Part shown: positions 1 through 30,465 of the stretch, one piece after another
Layout of the letters: every line of letters begins with the position of its first letter
Numbering within the stretch: position 1 is the stretch's first letter
From: Patiria miniata
Lineage: Eukaryota > Echinodermata > Asteroidea > Valvatida > Asterinidae
NCBI RefSeq assembly: GCF_015706575.1
Contig: NW_024037072.1
Location: 4,469,001-4,533,000, forward strand
Length of the DNA stretch: 64,000 bases
Direction of reading: 5' to 3'
Translations under genes and position numbers: made by a program
The notes under the pieces: generated by a model
The model's database searches: none
Seen by the model: only the letters and a program-made list of their open reading frames with translations
What the model was told of the DNA's origin: nothing

Positions 1-78
1 GTTTACATGTGCACTTTCCTATGGAGCCAGTGGGGGCCCACGGTCCACTGAGCACCTTAGGAAAGCACACATGTAAAC
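1..78. repeat. Long imperfect hairpin at window edge
   Basis: The ends GTTTACATGTG and CACATGTAAAC are inverted copies. The next blocks (CTTTCCTA / TAGGAAAG) and the inner CAGTGG / CCACTG also pair, so nearly the whole 78 bases can fold on itself. This could be a small foldback element or a pre-miRNA-sized hairpin. The left side may continue beyond the window. Confidence 0.6.
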
Positions 79-1516
79 AAAGTGTGACATCATCAGTTCA
101 GAGGCTTAGTCTGCTCTTTAATTAGGATTAAACACTTTTGTCCAAACACTTCTACATTTGTTTCATGCCTGTTTATCGACAGAAGTAGTTGTATAAAAAA
201 AAAATCCTGTCTTTTTACATAACAAGACCTTCAAAATGTCCTCTCTTTTTTTAATCGAGCTCAACACCAGCAAAATTGAAATGACCTTCTAACACTGTTT
301 CTGCTGAACCAGTAGTCTCAGGGTTTTTTACCAGAAGTGAAATCACATTTTCAGTAGTACTGTGTGAATGTATATGTCATGGAGTTGTAGAACAGCTCCC
401 AAATTGATTGGACGTCTTACACTTCAAGTAGTACTTTGTTAAAAACCATAAGTAATTTACAGTCTTACCCCGTTATTTCACAACTTTTTGGTGGGCCACA
501 GTGCGCTTCGTAACAATCCAAACCGCCACTCCGACAATCCCCACGTGAGGACTTTCCTCCCTTTGTTATTACATCCCCTACTGTACAGATATTCCGTAGC
601 GGTTTCTTGTTTAGTTTTTCTTATAAATCTGCTGCTGGAGCAATGAACTACAGTTTTATCACACAATAAAAGTACTGTCTACATGAAGTGCACATAATAT
701 GGCTCCTTCGTTTCAAAATTCCAGCAACTAAAGCTCTGCCTTGTACTACATTTTGCCACTCTTTTTTTTTTTTCTGAAGAAAACAATTTTTTTTACACTG
801 AGTTTCGGTAGCAGCACAATGCATTGTACCTCCAGCACACATTTAGTCAATGTATAAGTCTAACCAAGCGTGCAATTGATTATGTTTGGCCAAATCTGAC
901 CTTCTCTCTTTACCCTGATTGGTTGGTTTACAAATGATGATTATATATTTTCTGTATACAATGCTGCTCTAGTAAATGTCTTTGTAGAGGTCTCAGCTAC
1001 TTTACCGAGACAAATTCATTAAATGCTGGACATTTTTGGCTAAATGTTTTCATGTGCAGCAAATATACTCAAAACAACTACTGGAAGCAGTAAACAAAAT
1101 GCAATAGCACTGAATTGGCAAAAGTGAAATTGGGAAGAAAAGTGGTCATGAAAAGCATTGCTTTACTGGAATTTTGCATTATTCTTTGTAAAAAAATGTT
1201 TCATTTTACATAATTGCCAGTTTCCGACGTTAGTACCAAGGTTCCCCTGGGTACTAATTAAAAAAAAGACCATCGCAGATGAATTCCACAAGCAGAATGA
1301 CTGTTAACTTTCAATTTTCAGCACTGAAAAAATTTGGCACCTTCCATTCGAAAAATAACTGAATTATGCAAATAACATTGCTGGTAACAAATGCAAAATT
1401 TAAAACTACCAGTTTTTTTTTTCTTTCGACAGAAAGGTCACTCAGAGGTCTGATGCTGATATGGGGTTTTATCCCTCTCCCCCCTCTTTTATAATGGAAC
1501 ACTCCTCAAGCATGGC
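1..1516 (-). other. CTNNB1: Beta-catenin 3' UTR (at least in part)
   Basis: This AT-rich DNA follows the stop codon and has no coding signal on either strand. I found no AATAAA on the minus strand here. The nearest variant is ATTAAA at 122-117, which is weak evidence, so the transcript may end there or run off the window. A 78-bp inverted repeat lies at the very edge. Confidence 0.5.
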
Positions 1517-20126
<18,610 letters not shown>

Positions 20127-20338
20127 TTTGATAAAGTAGTTCCCAGTACTTCTTGCTATTTCTTACTCACACTCCTGTACAGTAAATATAAAAACAAAAC
20201 AGAATAATAATCGGCATCAAAACTATCATCATCCTTCTCGATGGTAAAATGATTGACAATTCCCATGGTTAACAGTAAGAGAAATCTAAAATGTGAAGAA
20301 TTTTGTTCTATCTGCTCTGTTCACAAGTACCCCCTCAC

Positions 20339-20432
20339 CGGCAAAGATAGTACAGTTGGGGGTGACCGAACGCCGCCATCTTGCCTGACTGTAATATTCT
20401 GCCGCGAAACGCAGCCACTGCGTGTATATAGT
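20339..20432 (-). promoter_or_regulatory. Candidate beta-catenin core promoter and 5' UTR exon
   Basis: On the minus strand a TATA-like ACTATATACA (20432-20423) is followed about 45 bases downstream by AAGATGGCGGC (20382-20372), a perfect YY1-type motif of the kind found just inside transcription starts. A donor-like CCG|GTGAGG lies at 20339/20338. A strong acceptor (pyrimidine tract then TACAG) ends at 20175 and would open the exon holding the start ATG at 20126. The ATG inside the YY1 motif opens a 14-codon upstream ORF. The sites are seen; their use is inference. Confidence 0.45.
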
Positions 20433-23160
20433 ACAAATCCCCTGGTGTACGGGCGTCACACACAAGGAATGGTGCGCGCGTCAACCAGCGAAATGTATGT
20501 GTCCCGCCCATGGGACGTTGTTGTTAGGTAAAAGGACGCCCTCTTTTGTTGGTGCACAGAGCTCATAAAAGCTGACTGTGGGACTGTGAGAAATATCAGA
20601 CGTGCTAGTACAGTATATCTAAGATTTTAAATGTCGATCTAAGTTGACAGGACGTGCACTAACACTGTACACTTACAAGTGCAGATGATGTTTTAGATAT
20701 GAAACCTTCCATGAATCTCAACCTCTAAATAAATATACTACTAAATATACTAATGTACATTCATATGCATGTACATGTACATGTACATGTACTGAACATG
20801 TACATATATATGAAAAAGTCACATTCCATTGCAGTGACTGTACATTATTTACATGTACATACATGTGCATGGGCAATGAAAATGCAGAATACTTCGCATA
20901 AATTTCAACAGAGAAAACCAAACTTCAAGGAATAAAAACAACTTATGATTGGCCAAGCTACAATCTACTCGGCATGGTTAACCTTTATGTAATATAATAA
21001 ACAATATAATGAGCAGAACAATGTACAATTTTCTACAAATGTGCATACAAAAATGTACATGTACGTGGAGCCAATAACTCTAGGGGCACAACACTGCCTG
21101 TGTGTGTCAGGGAAAAACAATGCTTACCATGGTAAAAATCGTGACCTTTTCTGCACCTGTTGTTGGCAAGAACCCCAACAGGAGCCCAGCATACACCCAG
21201 AGAAAGGTCACAAAGGGTCAAATAAGTGTGCAACCCAGACACAAACGGGTTTGCCTTAGCCTACATGTCGATGATTGGAAACGGTACCCAGCAGGGGCTA
21301 TATAACCTGACCTTAGACACTCAACTGATGTGAAGCATGGTGCATATAAGAACTGGACTGATCCACGGACTAAAAGAACCAATTACAGTACTACTTAGGG
21401 ATTTACACAATACACACACACAATCACAGGATCGCAATTTAAATATGAAAAGGTTCATCCTACACAAAGAATTCCACAATTCTGAGTGATAATGTGGATG
21501 AGATAAGAGTTACCAGAAGTACCAGAACTAATACAAATCAACTACAGTACTGATGACTCAAAATTTCTTGGAAAAACTGTTGGGTTAATAAGTGATAGCA
21601 GGGGTGGCACATAGGCCCTATATAAATCCACCTGTGGCATAATCTACCTGTAGCAAGTTAAAACCACAATGTTAAAACCAAATGCACATTATTTACAGGA
21701 TTATGGGGTGTTAGCATTTGAATTACAGTACAACCAGTACATGTACATCGAACCATGATCCAACCAACTGAAAGTGTGTAAAACTAACATTACACATGTA
21801 CATGAACATCACGTATCAAAGGAATGAAAGTGAGGAACTATGTACGTACATGTATTAACTGAGTAAATTTTTAACAGTTATGGTATCATATGATGCAATG
21901 GTTGTGCAAATACATGTAACACAAATGTATGCAAGTTACGTTTAATATTATTTGAAAAAAAAAGGTTGAAATGCAACTTCCAAAATATACAAAGGATGTG
22001 TTGAATAAGCTGTTACTAATCTTACTTGTCAGGAATTTTGAGTCGCACATTTCTTTGATGTAATGTAGACTGACACTAAAAAGAAACTTGACATACATGT
22101 ACATGTATGGTGTCATACATAGTGCATTATGAGATCCCACAACAAAAGTCAAATCTGCAATGACTGACCATCATGAGAAATGACTTACAGAGGGCCACTC
22201 ATATGTCTCCCCACCTCTGCATAGGCAATGAGGCTACTAGTTGACACTACTGGAGTATAATCGACTCGAGACGTTATGAATTATTTTATCTATGTAATGC
22301 TTGAGATTCTTCTCGGCCATCCAGCCCGCTATGAGGCTAGTGGTGTGCATTTACAGGTAGTGCGGGAACTGGGTACCCTATTGTAATCAAACACAGGCAC
22401 CTCAGGAAACAACGGGCAAAGTACATGTACATTGTATATTGTTCAAAACGTTGGGTCCCCCCCCCCCCGTTCTTTTCAGGACCTCACAAACTCACAAAAG
22501 AGATTTGTCACATGGTGCTACTGTAAACCTTTGTCTAATTACAATCAAAATTGCCACGATTGATATCATTAGGCCTAACTTTTTAATGGCAGTGTAAATT
22601 TTTTTCATGAAGACAACAAAACGCAACACGGAAATAACGAAGTGTTTATTTAGCCGTGAACCGGGCTCGCGCTTTGTCTGTTCTGAAGCCGGCAGGTTGT
22701 ATAGCACCCTCATGCACGTGTATACGAGAATGCCTGCACCATATATAAGTTATTAAATGACATTTTCTCATCGCGTGAACGTGTAGCCTTGTGGGAAGCC
22801 CACCCGCCTCGCAAGCAACACCGCTCGCTCCAATTCGAGTGCAAGTGTGACCAATGTTTTTGAAAGTTTATTTTTGATATCCCAAAAATCAAAATTGTCT
22901 TCTTTTATCCTTTTAAATCGAACCCTACATTCAATTGCAGACTATTTTCATCTTCTTGTTCTGATTAGTGGCTCTGGAGGAAACAGAAACACAAGGAAAC
23001 AGGTAAAAAAGTAGTCAGTACATGAACTTTCCATATTAGTTGCAAAAAGTCCACAAAATCGGTCCGAAGTGCGATGACCCGATTGTCCGTGGATTCGCAC
23101 ACAGGTATACGCACTGCAAATGGAGCACCTCGGGCATTGCGTCACATTTTTAGCTTAAGA
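20433..23160. other. Gene-free stretch upstream of beta-catenin
   Basis: No exon, long frame or RNA gene was recognised. It contains ATGTAC-type simple repeats (20750-20815, 21720-21860) and one poly-C run near 22447. It may hold beta-catenin regulatory DNA. Confidence 0.5.
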
Positions 23161-23167
23161 ACTTTCT

Positions 23168-23302
23168 GGCTCAACCAGACTCCAGAGGGTGCGTGTAACG
23201 TCACCGTCGTTTTTTTTTCTTTGATTGATCTAGTGTATTTTCTTCGATTGATCTTGTCTACGACGGTGATGTCACACGTGCCCTCCAGAGTCCGGTCGAG
23301 CC
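23168..23302. repeat. Foldback with about 43-bp arms
   Basis: The left arm starts GGCTCAACCAGACTCC and the right arm, inverted, GGCTCGACCGGACTCT. Pairing continues through GTCACCGTCGT and into TTGATTGATC. A small palindromic MITE or snap-back hairpin. Confidence 0.7.
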
Positions 23303-23799
23303 AAAAATTTGATGGCTCACAGAGCTCGGCACACATGTCAGCGGTAAGCTTGGCAGAACATTTTTGATTTTTTTTCAAGTAACAGGTTGTTGTGAACAAT
23401 TTAAGCGGCCTTATGTCATGAATGTGTAGATCTATCCGGGGTAACTTGCTTTCTCATTTGCCTTCTCTTTACCAGTTTTTTAGGGCCTTATTTCCTCCAG
23501 GGAATGTCAGTGTTCTTATACATGCCGTATAAGTACATTGTCCCCGCTGGAGCACTAGTACGGAGGGCACGGCAGTTCTAGCGCTCCAGTCACTAGAGCT
23601 ACATGTTGGTCGTTTCTCTTTTGTCACACGATGGCACGCGGCTTGGACCCTACTGTCAGTGCGACAGTTCTTGATCACTTTCTATTCAAACCGCTGTACA
23701 CGCGCCCATGTTTGGACTTTCATGTCCATGAGTGACATCATTTCATAGTAAAATTCCTCCTCTTAAAGTTCAAACCAAATAAGTTAACACAGACACAAC

Positions 23800-24330
23800 T
23801 TAAAGGGAATGAACATCATTGGCTTTTGCTGTAATTTTCAGAAATGAACTATTTGAGGGGTTAGTATAATAGATCAAATATTGTTACACTGACATGTTTG
23901 AAGTTTTGTGTTCGAAAATGCTGGAAAAACCAAGAAAAACAAAAATGTTCAAGCAGTCTGGTTCCTTGACTCTGCTAAAGATAAAATGGATCAATTTATA
24001 GATGCCGGAAAATTGTAAGGTAAGGGAACCAGTCTAGCTGGCCTGCACCCGTTCATGAACATGTAACCAATAGCAAACAAAATTTGGACTGAAAAAAGTG
24101 TAAAGTTGGAGCAGTAGTTGAAAAATAGTTAGGTTTTTCCAACGGTGGTCGGCCGACCACCGTTGGAAATGTATACAAAAATACCATTTTCTTGAAAATG
24201 ACTTCACACCAGATGCCATAATTTTACAGGATGCTTTAGACTGTCATTTACCAACATCCTAGTAAGGTATTTCATAAAAACTTGGTAGTTTTATTTTTCG
24301 ATGTTTGCAAATGTTGTATATTCCCTTTAA
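23800..24330. mobile_element. TTAAAGGGAAT MITE with 34-bp palindrome, copy 1
   Basis: 531 bp bounded by TTAAAGGGAAT and ATTCCCTTTAA, with TTAA at each end. At 24136-24169 it holds a perfect 34-bp palindrome centred on GGTCGGCCGACC. Nearly the same sequence lies inverted at 45657-46188. No ORF. The TTAA edges fit a piggyBac-type target, but the end sequence is not diagnostic. Confidence 0.85.
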
Positions 24331-24368
24331 AGGGAAATAATTCATAGCTTTTGTACAGGACTGAACCC

Positions 24369-24529
24369 GACACAGTTGCGGATCACTTTCGACAGTTGCA
24401 GATCACGCACGCAGCGCCACCTGGGGTATACAATTCACCATTCACGGTGCGTTCGTCGTGTGTCACGCCTTCATCATGTAAACTGCACACAAAACTGCAT
24501 CGTGTGCAAGGGTGATCCGCAACTGTGTC
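24369..24529. repeat. 161-bp foldback with perfect 18-bp arms
   Basis: Arms GACACAGTTGCGGATCAC (24369-24386) and its exact inverse (24512-24529). No coding content; a small palindromic element. Confidence 0.8.
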
Positions 24530-25204
24530 ACGCGGGGATAAATATCTTTCGGCGAATATGGGAATGGGTAATGTTTGAGCGATTTCCAAAAATTTCTTTT
24601 TCCCCCAACAATTGCAAGACGATAGACCTTCAAATGGGTGAAAACAAAATCTCGAGAAAAAAAAGCTTGGCAACAGTTGAATTAATTTTATTTAAATTAA
24701 TCAAATGATCCGGAGCCGTCTGACTGTACTAATCGCCAGACTATGTCTCAATGTTAAAAAAGGCGATAAGTAGGTTCACAGTTACTTGGACTATGGCTGT
24801 ACACACTACACCATCGCCCATTTCAGGGAGATCGTGTACTTACGGGCCCCTGTTCAGTTTCGATCAAATAAGAGTCAAGGGTGTTTTTTATCATTCAAAA
24901 AAGAAATGTTCAAACTAAAACAGATTTCTCTTTATTCAAGTGTCAAAAGTGACACCTTTTGTTGGTGTAATTTTGAACAGTTTCTTGCAAATCTTGGGGT
25001 AGAAATTTTGATTTTTGTACCCGGTTTACGGTTGGTGCCATGTGTTTCAGCTCGCCTTGCGCGCTCACGGTACATCACAGTGATTGCCATCTTTATTTTC
25101 ATGTTGCATTTTGTTGTTGTCATTGTTATTTTTTCCCAAAATTTCCCTCAAAAATTCAAAACCCTGCCCTCTACTAATGATATATCTAGAGGCTAATGTT
25201 CTTA

Positions 25205-26121
25205 TAGCCCCATAAATGTGGCCTATTTACTGGACTGCCTCCGTAAACATAGGCCACACATCCACATGTACAAAAATCGTGTCGACGGAGCCAAATTTTG
25301 ATTTTCGCATTTAGGCTTAGTTTGTAGGGTTTTTTTGCTTTAGAAGCATACTCACCCTCTTTATAGGCTAATCAGAAAGTGCTGCCTTTTTCAGATGTAT
25401 ATTTGGTAATCCTTACTTTTAGGACCCCGTTCCTAATCCATTATAACTTGAGGTTAAAAGATTCACCAAAACAACTGACTAAATGACACTCAAAAGTGAC
25501 ATTCTGAAATTTCTTGTCAATGTCATGACACCTTCTTGAATATCAGCAGGTTTAATTTTGTGGAAAGATGCTGGCAGGGTTTTACTTTTTAGGGAAATCA
25601 AGGGGGAAAACACGACGATTTTACAGAAAACTGACTCAAAAACCAAGATGGCAAACTGCAAAAAAGTAGGAAAGTCACATTTTCTTACAAAGTGCTTTCA
25701 AAATTACAAGTAACCTGAATTTATGTGAAGAAAAAAGACTGCTTTAGCCTGCAAAAGTCACTTTGGTACTGGAAAGTCATCTGCAAATGTAATAGTTTTG
25801 AACTGAACTCGTAATTAATAGAGGTGTCCTAAAGATAAGGATTACCGTATATTTTTCGTGAAATTTCCAGATTAATTTTTACACGTTTGCGTATCAAAAT
25901 TTCAACATGAAATTTCACAAAAATTAGACATCTGAAAAAGGCAGCACTTTCTGATTAGCCTATAAAGAGGGTGAGTATGCTTTTAAAGCAAAAAAACCCT
26001 ACAAACTAAGCCTAAATGTGAAAATCAAAATTTGGCTCCGTCGACACGATTTTTGTACATGTGGATGTGTGGCCTATGTTTACGGAGGCAGTCCAGTAAA
26101 TAGGCCACATTTATGGGGCTA
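25205..26121. mobile_element. MULE-like element, long TIRs, 9-bp target duplication
   Basis: Terminal inverted repeats of about 193 bp (25205-25398 and 25929-26121) start TAGCCCCATAAATGTGGCC and are nearly identical. The element is flanked by ATGTTCTTA on both sides (25196-25204 and 26122-26130). A 9-bp duplication with long TIRs is the pattern of Mutator-like elements. The 917-bp element has no transposase frame and is non-autonomous. The close match of its arms suggests a fairly recent insertion. Confidence 0.85.
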
Positions 26122-26360
26122 ATGTTCTTAGTGCTAGTTTGGTAAGTCAAATAACATAAAAGTGGATTTTGTTCTCTTATATAGGGAACCGGGCCCATAA
26201 CTACACGATCACTGAAAAATCCCTGCTTTATTGCTTAAGTTTAAAATAAATTTTTCTTTACTTTGTTGAATCCGATGGAATCCAAACTTGAATAAAAATG
26301 TTTCTTGTTACTTTCTCTACAAACATGACAAAACCAGATCAAAACCAATGTAGAAAAAAA

Positions 26361-26590
26361 TTGGAAAAAATGTTGCAACCTGACGCCACTTCAGCGGTTG
26401 TGAACAAAGTCTGTCAGTGTCATGTGGTGGTACTGTAATGTGGTGGAGAGTCGAGACAATTTCCTAGGCCTATTTCCTAACAAAATTGGAAATGTTTCTC
26501 AGTCCCAAATTCATCATTTTTGCAATGACCGACCTTCATTGAGATGATATATGAAGAAAAAGTGGCGTCAGGTTGCAACATTTTTTCCAA
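26361..26590. mobile_element. 230-bp foldback element with perfect 30-bp arms
   Basis: The arms 26361-26390 and 26561-26590 are exact inverse copies containing TGTTGCAACCTGACGCCACT. Relatives of its body lie at about 45100-45285 and, split by a hAT insertion, at about 41195-43775. Confidence 0.85.
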
Positions 26591-26929
26591 AAAATTATTC
26601 GAAAAATACATTACAACTTTTACAAGCCTCCTTAATTATGTCTATAGTCAATGACAGAGCACAGAGTGACAGTCAGTGAGTTAAGAGTAAGACAGTAGTC
26701 AGGTAGGCCTAGTCACCGTAGTGTGACTTTAAAATTTCGTTTTCGTGTATTTTCAGTTTCATACAAAATTAACCCAGAATATTAAACTTACCAAATAATT
26801 GTGGGTTTCAAGAAACCCTTACAGCCCGTAAATTGTCGTCAAGCTGCCAGAAATTCACTGTTTAAAGCAGGAAATTTGAAGGTCAAAACAGCCAACTATT
26901 CGGTGTGAGAAGTTCGATTGTCCCCGTAG

Positions 26930-27060
26930 AGTGTGTGCAGACGGCGGTTTTCGGGTTGCACTGCACTGCTTTTACGAACAAACCAAGATGGCGAATCTGA
27001 AAGCAACGATATTAACGCTGGCCAGGTCACCTGTCAATCAATCAATTGTGGTTTACTACG
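26930..27060. promoter_or_regulatory. Possible promoter-like segment with YY1 motif
   Basis: The plus strand has CCAAGATGGCGAATC (YY1-type) opening a short frame of 28 codons. On the minus strand, a donor-like TTTG|GTAAGTTT lies at about 26790. This could be an alternative first exon for either flanking gene. Weak: motif evidence only. Confidence 0.2.
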
Positions 27061-29020
27061 CCGAGCGAAAATAGTTCGGTAGTTCTGTCTTTTCAGAAGA
27101 AATTGTTCATGTCCAACATATTTGTTAGAATATGTCAGTGTGGTTGACATCTGAGGACGTTTTGTTAAATTGAATATCAACGAATCGTGGTTACTTATAC
27201 AAAATTAAGGTCCAAAAATAATTATGGTGTATTTATTTCACGGCGCATGAAATGAGTGAACCGGCCACATACTCACTCAGTTGGAATGTGTCAACAATGT
27301 CTGTGAATACAAATGTACATTGACAAGAAATTGAACAGCAAAGAATTTATTGTTTGTGTTTAATAAAAATGAAATGCCCTGTGACACAAAGATCGCGTAT
27401 AATTAAGCCAGAAATAAGATTGACAGCATTATAATTGACAAGCTTTAAAAGAACCACCTGCATGCGTAAGAAATAACATTCATTTTGTCAAACACACGAC
27501 TAGTTTCATTTCTTTCTTTTCGAATTGATTAGTCTAGGACAGTTGACCCCGCCCGAACATTCCTCAACAATGAAAAGAAAAATAATAGACATGAGTAATA
27601 GAGCGGAAATCACTGACAGCTGTACCAATGTGTGACAAGTCCCCCAAGTTGTGGCCAACTCCAATAATATAAATTGAAATATGAAATAAGGTACCCCCAA
27701 AAAAACCTCACTATTCTGAATTTATTGTGTTTATTTAAGTCTGGGACTTTACGGCGGTGTATTTTTTTTTTAATTGTTGGGGCAAACTAGGAATCAATAT
27801 TTATTGAGTTGTTTTCACAGTTGAAAGGGAATATGTTAATAAAAAATTATCGTGGCCATAATAAAAATCTGAACAGACTATTGTCAATAGAGTGAAACTT
27901 GTTTGCGCTTGGGAGCAGATGAAGATAATTATTCTCCGGAATAAATCTCTAGGTGGCTTTTTGTCACTGATTTCTAAAATATTTAAAGAGATCATTGCAT
28001 TTTAATTCCAGTGACTTTCTAGTGCGCCCCCATCGGTAGCATGCTAAAAATGAAGTGAGTGTTCACAACGAAAGAGGGCGCTAGATTAGGTTCGGGCGAT
28101 GCATGATGAAAATTTCATTATTCTGCATCATAATGTAATTGTTTTAGGGATAATTATTAGTTCTAACATATAATCACGGCGACTCGGCGAGAAGTGCAAG
28201 ACGTGTCATACTAATCACCGAGAAATGTGATTTTAAGACTAAAAGATGACTGTAAAGCTAGCAACTAGCAGCAGGTTTTCCTTTGGGATTCTTGCCTTGT
28301 GTGGACGACCGCACAAGAGCCCTCAGGCATGAAAGATGCTAGTTAATTTCACACAGGAGACTTTTTTCTCGATCTTTTTATTCTGAAATTGTTACGGTTG
28401 GTCGTCAGCGCACAATCGGGAGTGGGATAAGAGACTATTTCTAAGATGTCCCCTTTTTAGTTCCTACCTCGTTTAAAAAAAAAAGGAATTTTAGTAATAA
28501 ATGTTAAGACAACCCGAATTCGAATTAGCTTCGATTTATGGTGATGAGCACAAGTTGCTACTCACTGTGACAACAAGCACGGGGTGAACTTACACGTGTT
28601 TACATGTAGAAATACACGGTTACCATGCTACTGGTGATATACAATCCACCAAATCACAAGCCCGCAAATAACCAGCGATATCGGATCACAAATTGCATGC
28701 GATAATGCCCGATATACAATGCCCATGTGGCCTAATACCAATCAGCTAGTTGTTACGGAAACACCAACCGACTGGTAGACGAGTAAAGTACGGGAAAGCA
28801 GACGAACGGTTTAATCAAAATCTGGAAATTGTAGGCGGTGATCTAAATTATTTGAAGCAGTGTGTGGTATTCGAATCAAGCAAGGCCCAGATTGGAAATA
28901 TGTTGACGACTGTAGTAGCTGACGACCGTTCAGGTTTTTGAACTTTTGAAACATAAATAGCTCATCAGGTAAGAGGACACAGTTATGTTTTTTTGTTTCG
29001 TTATAAACATTTGTTTTATA

Positions 29021-29691
29021 CAGGGTGTCTAAGAAAACATGAACTCTCAAAGCCCACCGTCTTTTTCACAGCTTTTTCAAATTTACATCGCCAATATCGA
29101 TACATATTTAAAGAGTATATTTCATTAGCTTTTCAAAGCCGAAAAAAATATTTCCAATCGGGTAAATATTTATTGAGTTATGGCAAATTGAATACAAGTA
29201 CCGCCTTTTCATTTTGTCCACGGCGACTCGGATACTTCGACTGCCGCAATAAGAACACGGGCTCGGGAATTTGCGTTTGTGAAAAAAGGCTATACCAAGT
29301 GGAGGGCCGAGACAGAAAAGCAAGCATTTAAGAAGTTAACCAAATCATTTTCAGGACTACCATTGCTTCCAAAAGGACAATTGACCATTGGTTGCAAACA
29401 ATAACAAAGAAAAAAGAACGAAATAAAGAAAGAAAGATTAAAACATTTTAGAAGGCAAAAACTTTACACCTTCACCCTAAATCCATTACATTACTAACAA
29501 ATGACAAAGTGGGCAGATTGAAAAATCGGCACTTATATTTGAATCGGCCATAACTCAATAAATATTTAGCCGATTGGCAAGATTTTTTCATTGGTGAAAA
29601 GCTAATGAACTATACTCTCAACATGTTTCGATAGTTGCAAGGTATTGAAGAAGAGGGCGCTTTGAGGGTTCAGTTTTTTTTAGACACCCTG
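29021..29691. mobile_element. CAGGGTGTCT long-TIR MITE, copy A
   Basis: 671 bp. The ends CAGGGTGTCTAAGAAAAC and, inverted, CAGGGTGTCTAAAAAAAA continue as arms of about 190 bp that both include TAAATATTTATTGAGTTATG. No transposase. The TIR start resembles Tc1/mariner-like non-autonomous elements; the assignment is tentative. Confidence 0.75.
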
Positions 29692-30291
29692 TTTTTCAAC
29701 AACTCGTAGATGATCGCCTGCGAGATACTCGCCTGGACGGCACTGTAAAATTCTGCACAGGACTTCAAACTACATTATATAATGATTTAATCTTCGTCAA
29801 AATGGCCATTTTTAATATACATGTAGTTAACAGGTCAAAATGACCGTTGTTCCGAAAGTAATTTAGAAAATAATACATAAGCACAGTTCATATGGGATAT
29901 TTTCGCTTCTTTTTTCCCAAAACGGTAAATATCCAAAACAATACCTACAGTTTTTTAAGCTCCCACCCTCCCAAAAGAAACAATATTATCCAAAACGTGA
30001 AATTTGACAACATCCAAAATGGCCTTGGTATATAATTCAGCAATGAATACGAGATAAACAGAAGCCACAGTCACTCATTTCACAGTTATCCTTTCCAAGC
30101 TTTTGTGCAAACCATTGTGATTTGGGTTGGGTATGTCACTCAATAAAATCCATCTGTCCTTGCTCTATGGTATAGATAAGGCTTTAGTGTGTCCAGTCTT
30201 TATCTATAGTTGCCTACTTTATGTCTGTTATTTGTGTAGATTGTGCTGGTCTCAGAGGGACATATCAGCCTAGTATCCTTGTTATACCCAG

Positions 30292-30465
30292 CACGATATG
30301 GGACAGAGGGGTAACCCCCCCCCCCATCTCCCTATACCCTATACACACCCTAGACTATTTTGTTACCTAACACATCACCCTATAAAAGAATTCCTGAGAA
30401 TGAGATTCTGGTAACACAATTACCAACACAAAAGAGGGGGGTGGTTCCCTCTGTCCCATATCGTG
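30292..30465. mobile_element. 174-bp foldback with 19-bp arms
   Basis: Arms CACGATATGGGACAGAGGG and its inverse. The interior includes a poly-C run. Small non-coding element. Confidence 0.7.

Noticed and set aside
26987-27073. Short plus-strand ORF MANLKATILTLARSPVNQSI with a good start context
   Set aside because: 28 codons, no supporting downstream exon; kept only as a weak promoter note.
28284-28320. Hairpin CTTGTGTGG-ACGA-CCGCACAAG as a miRNA or terminator
   Set aside because: Only a 9-bp stem; flanks do not extend the pairing.
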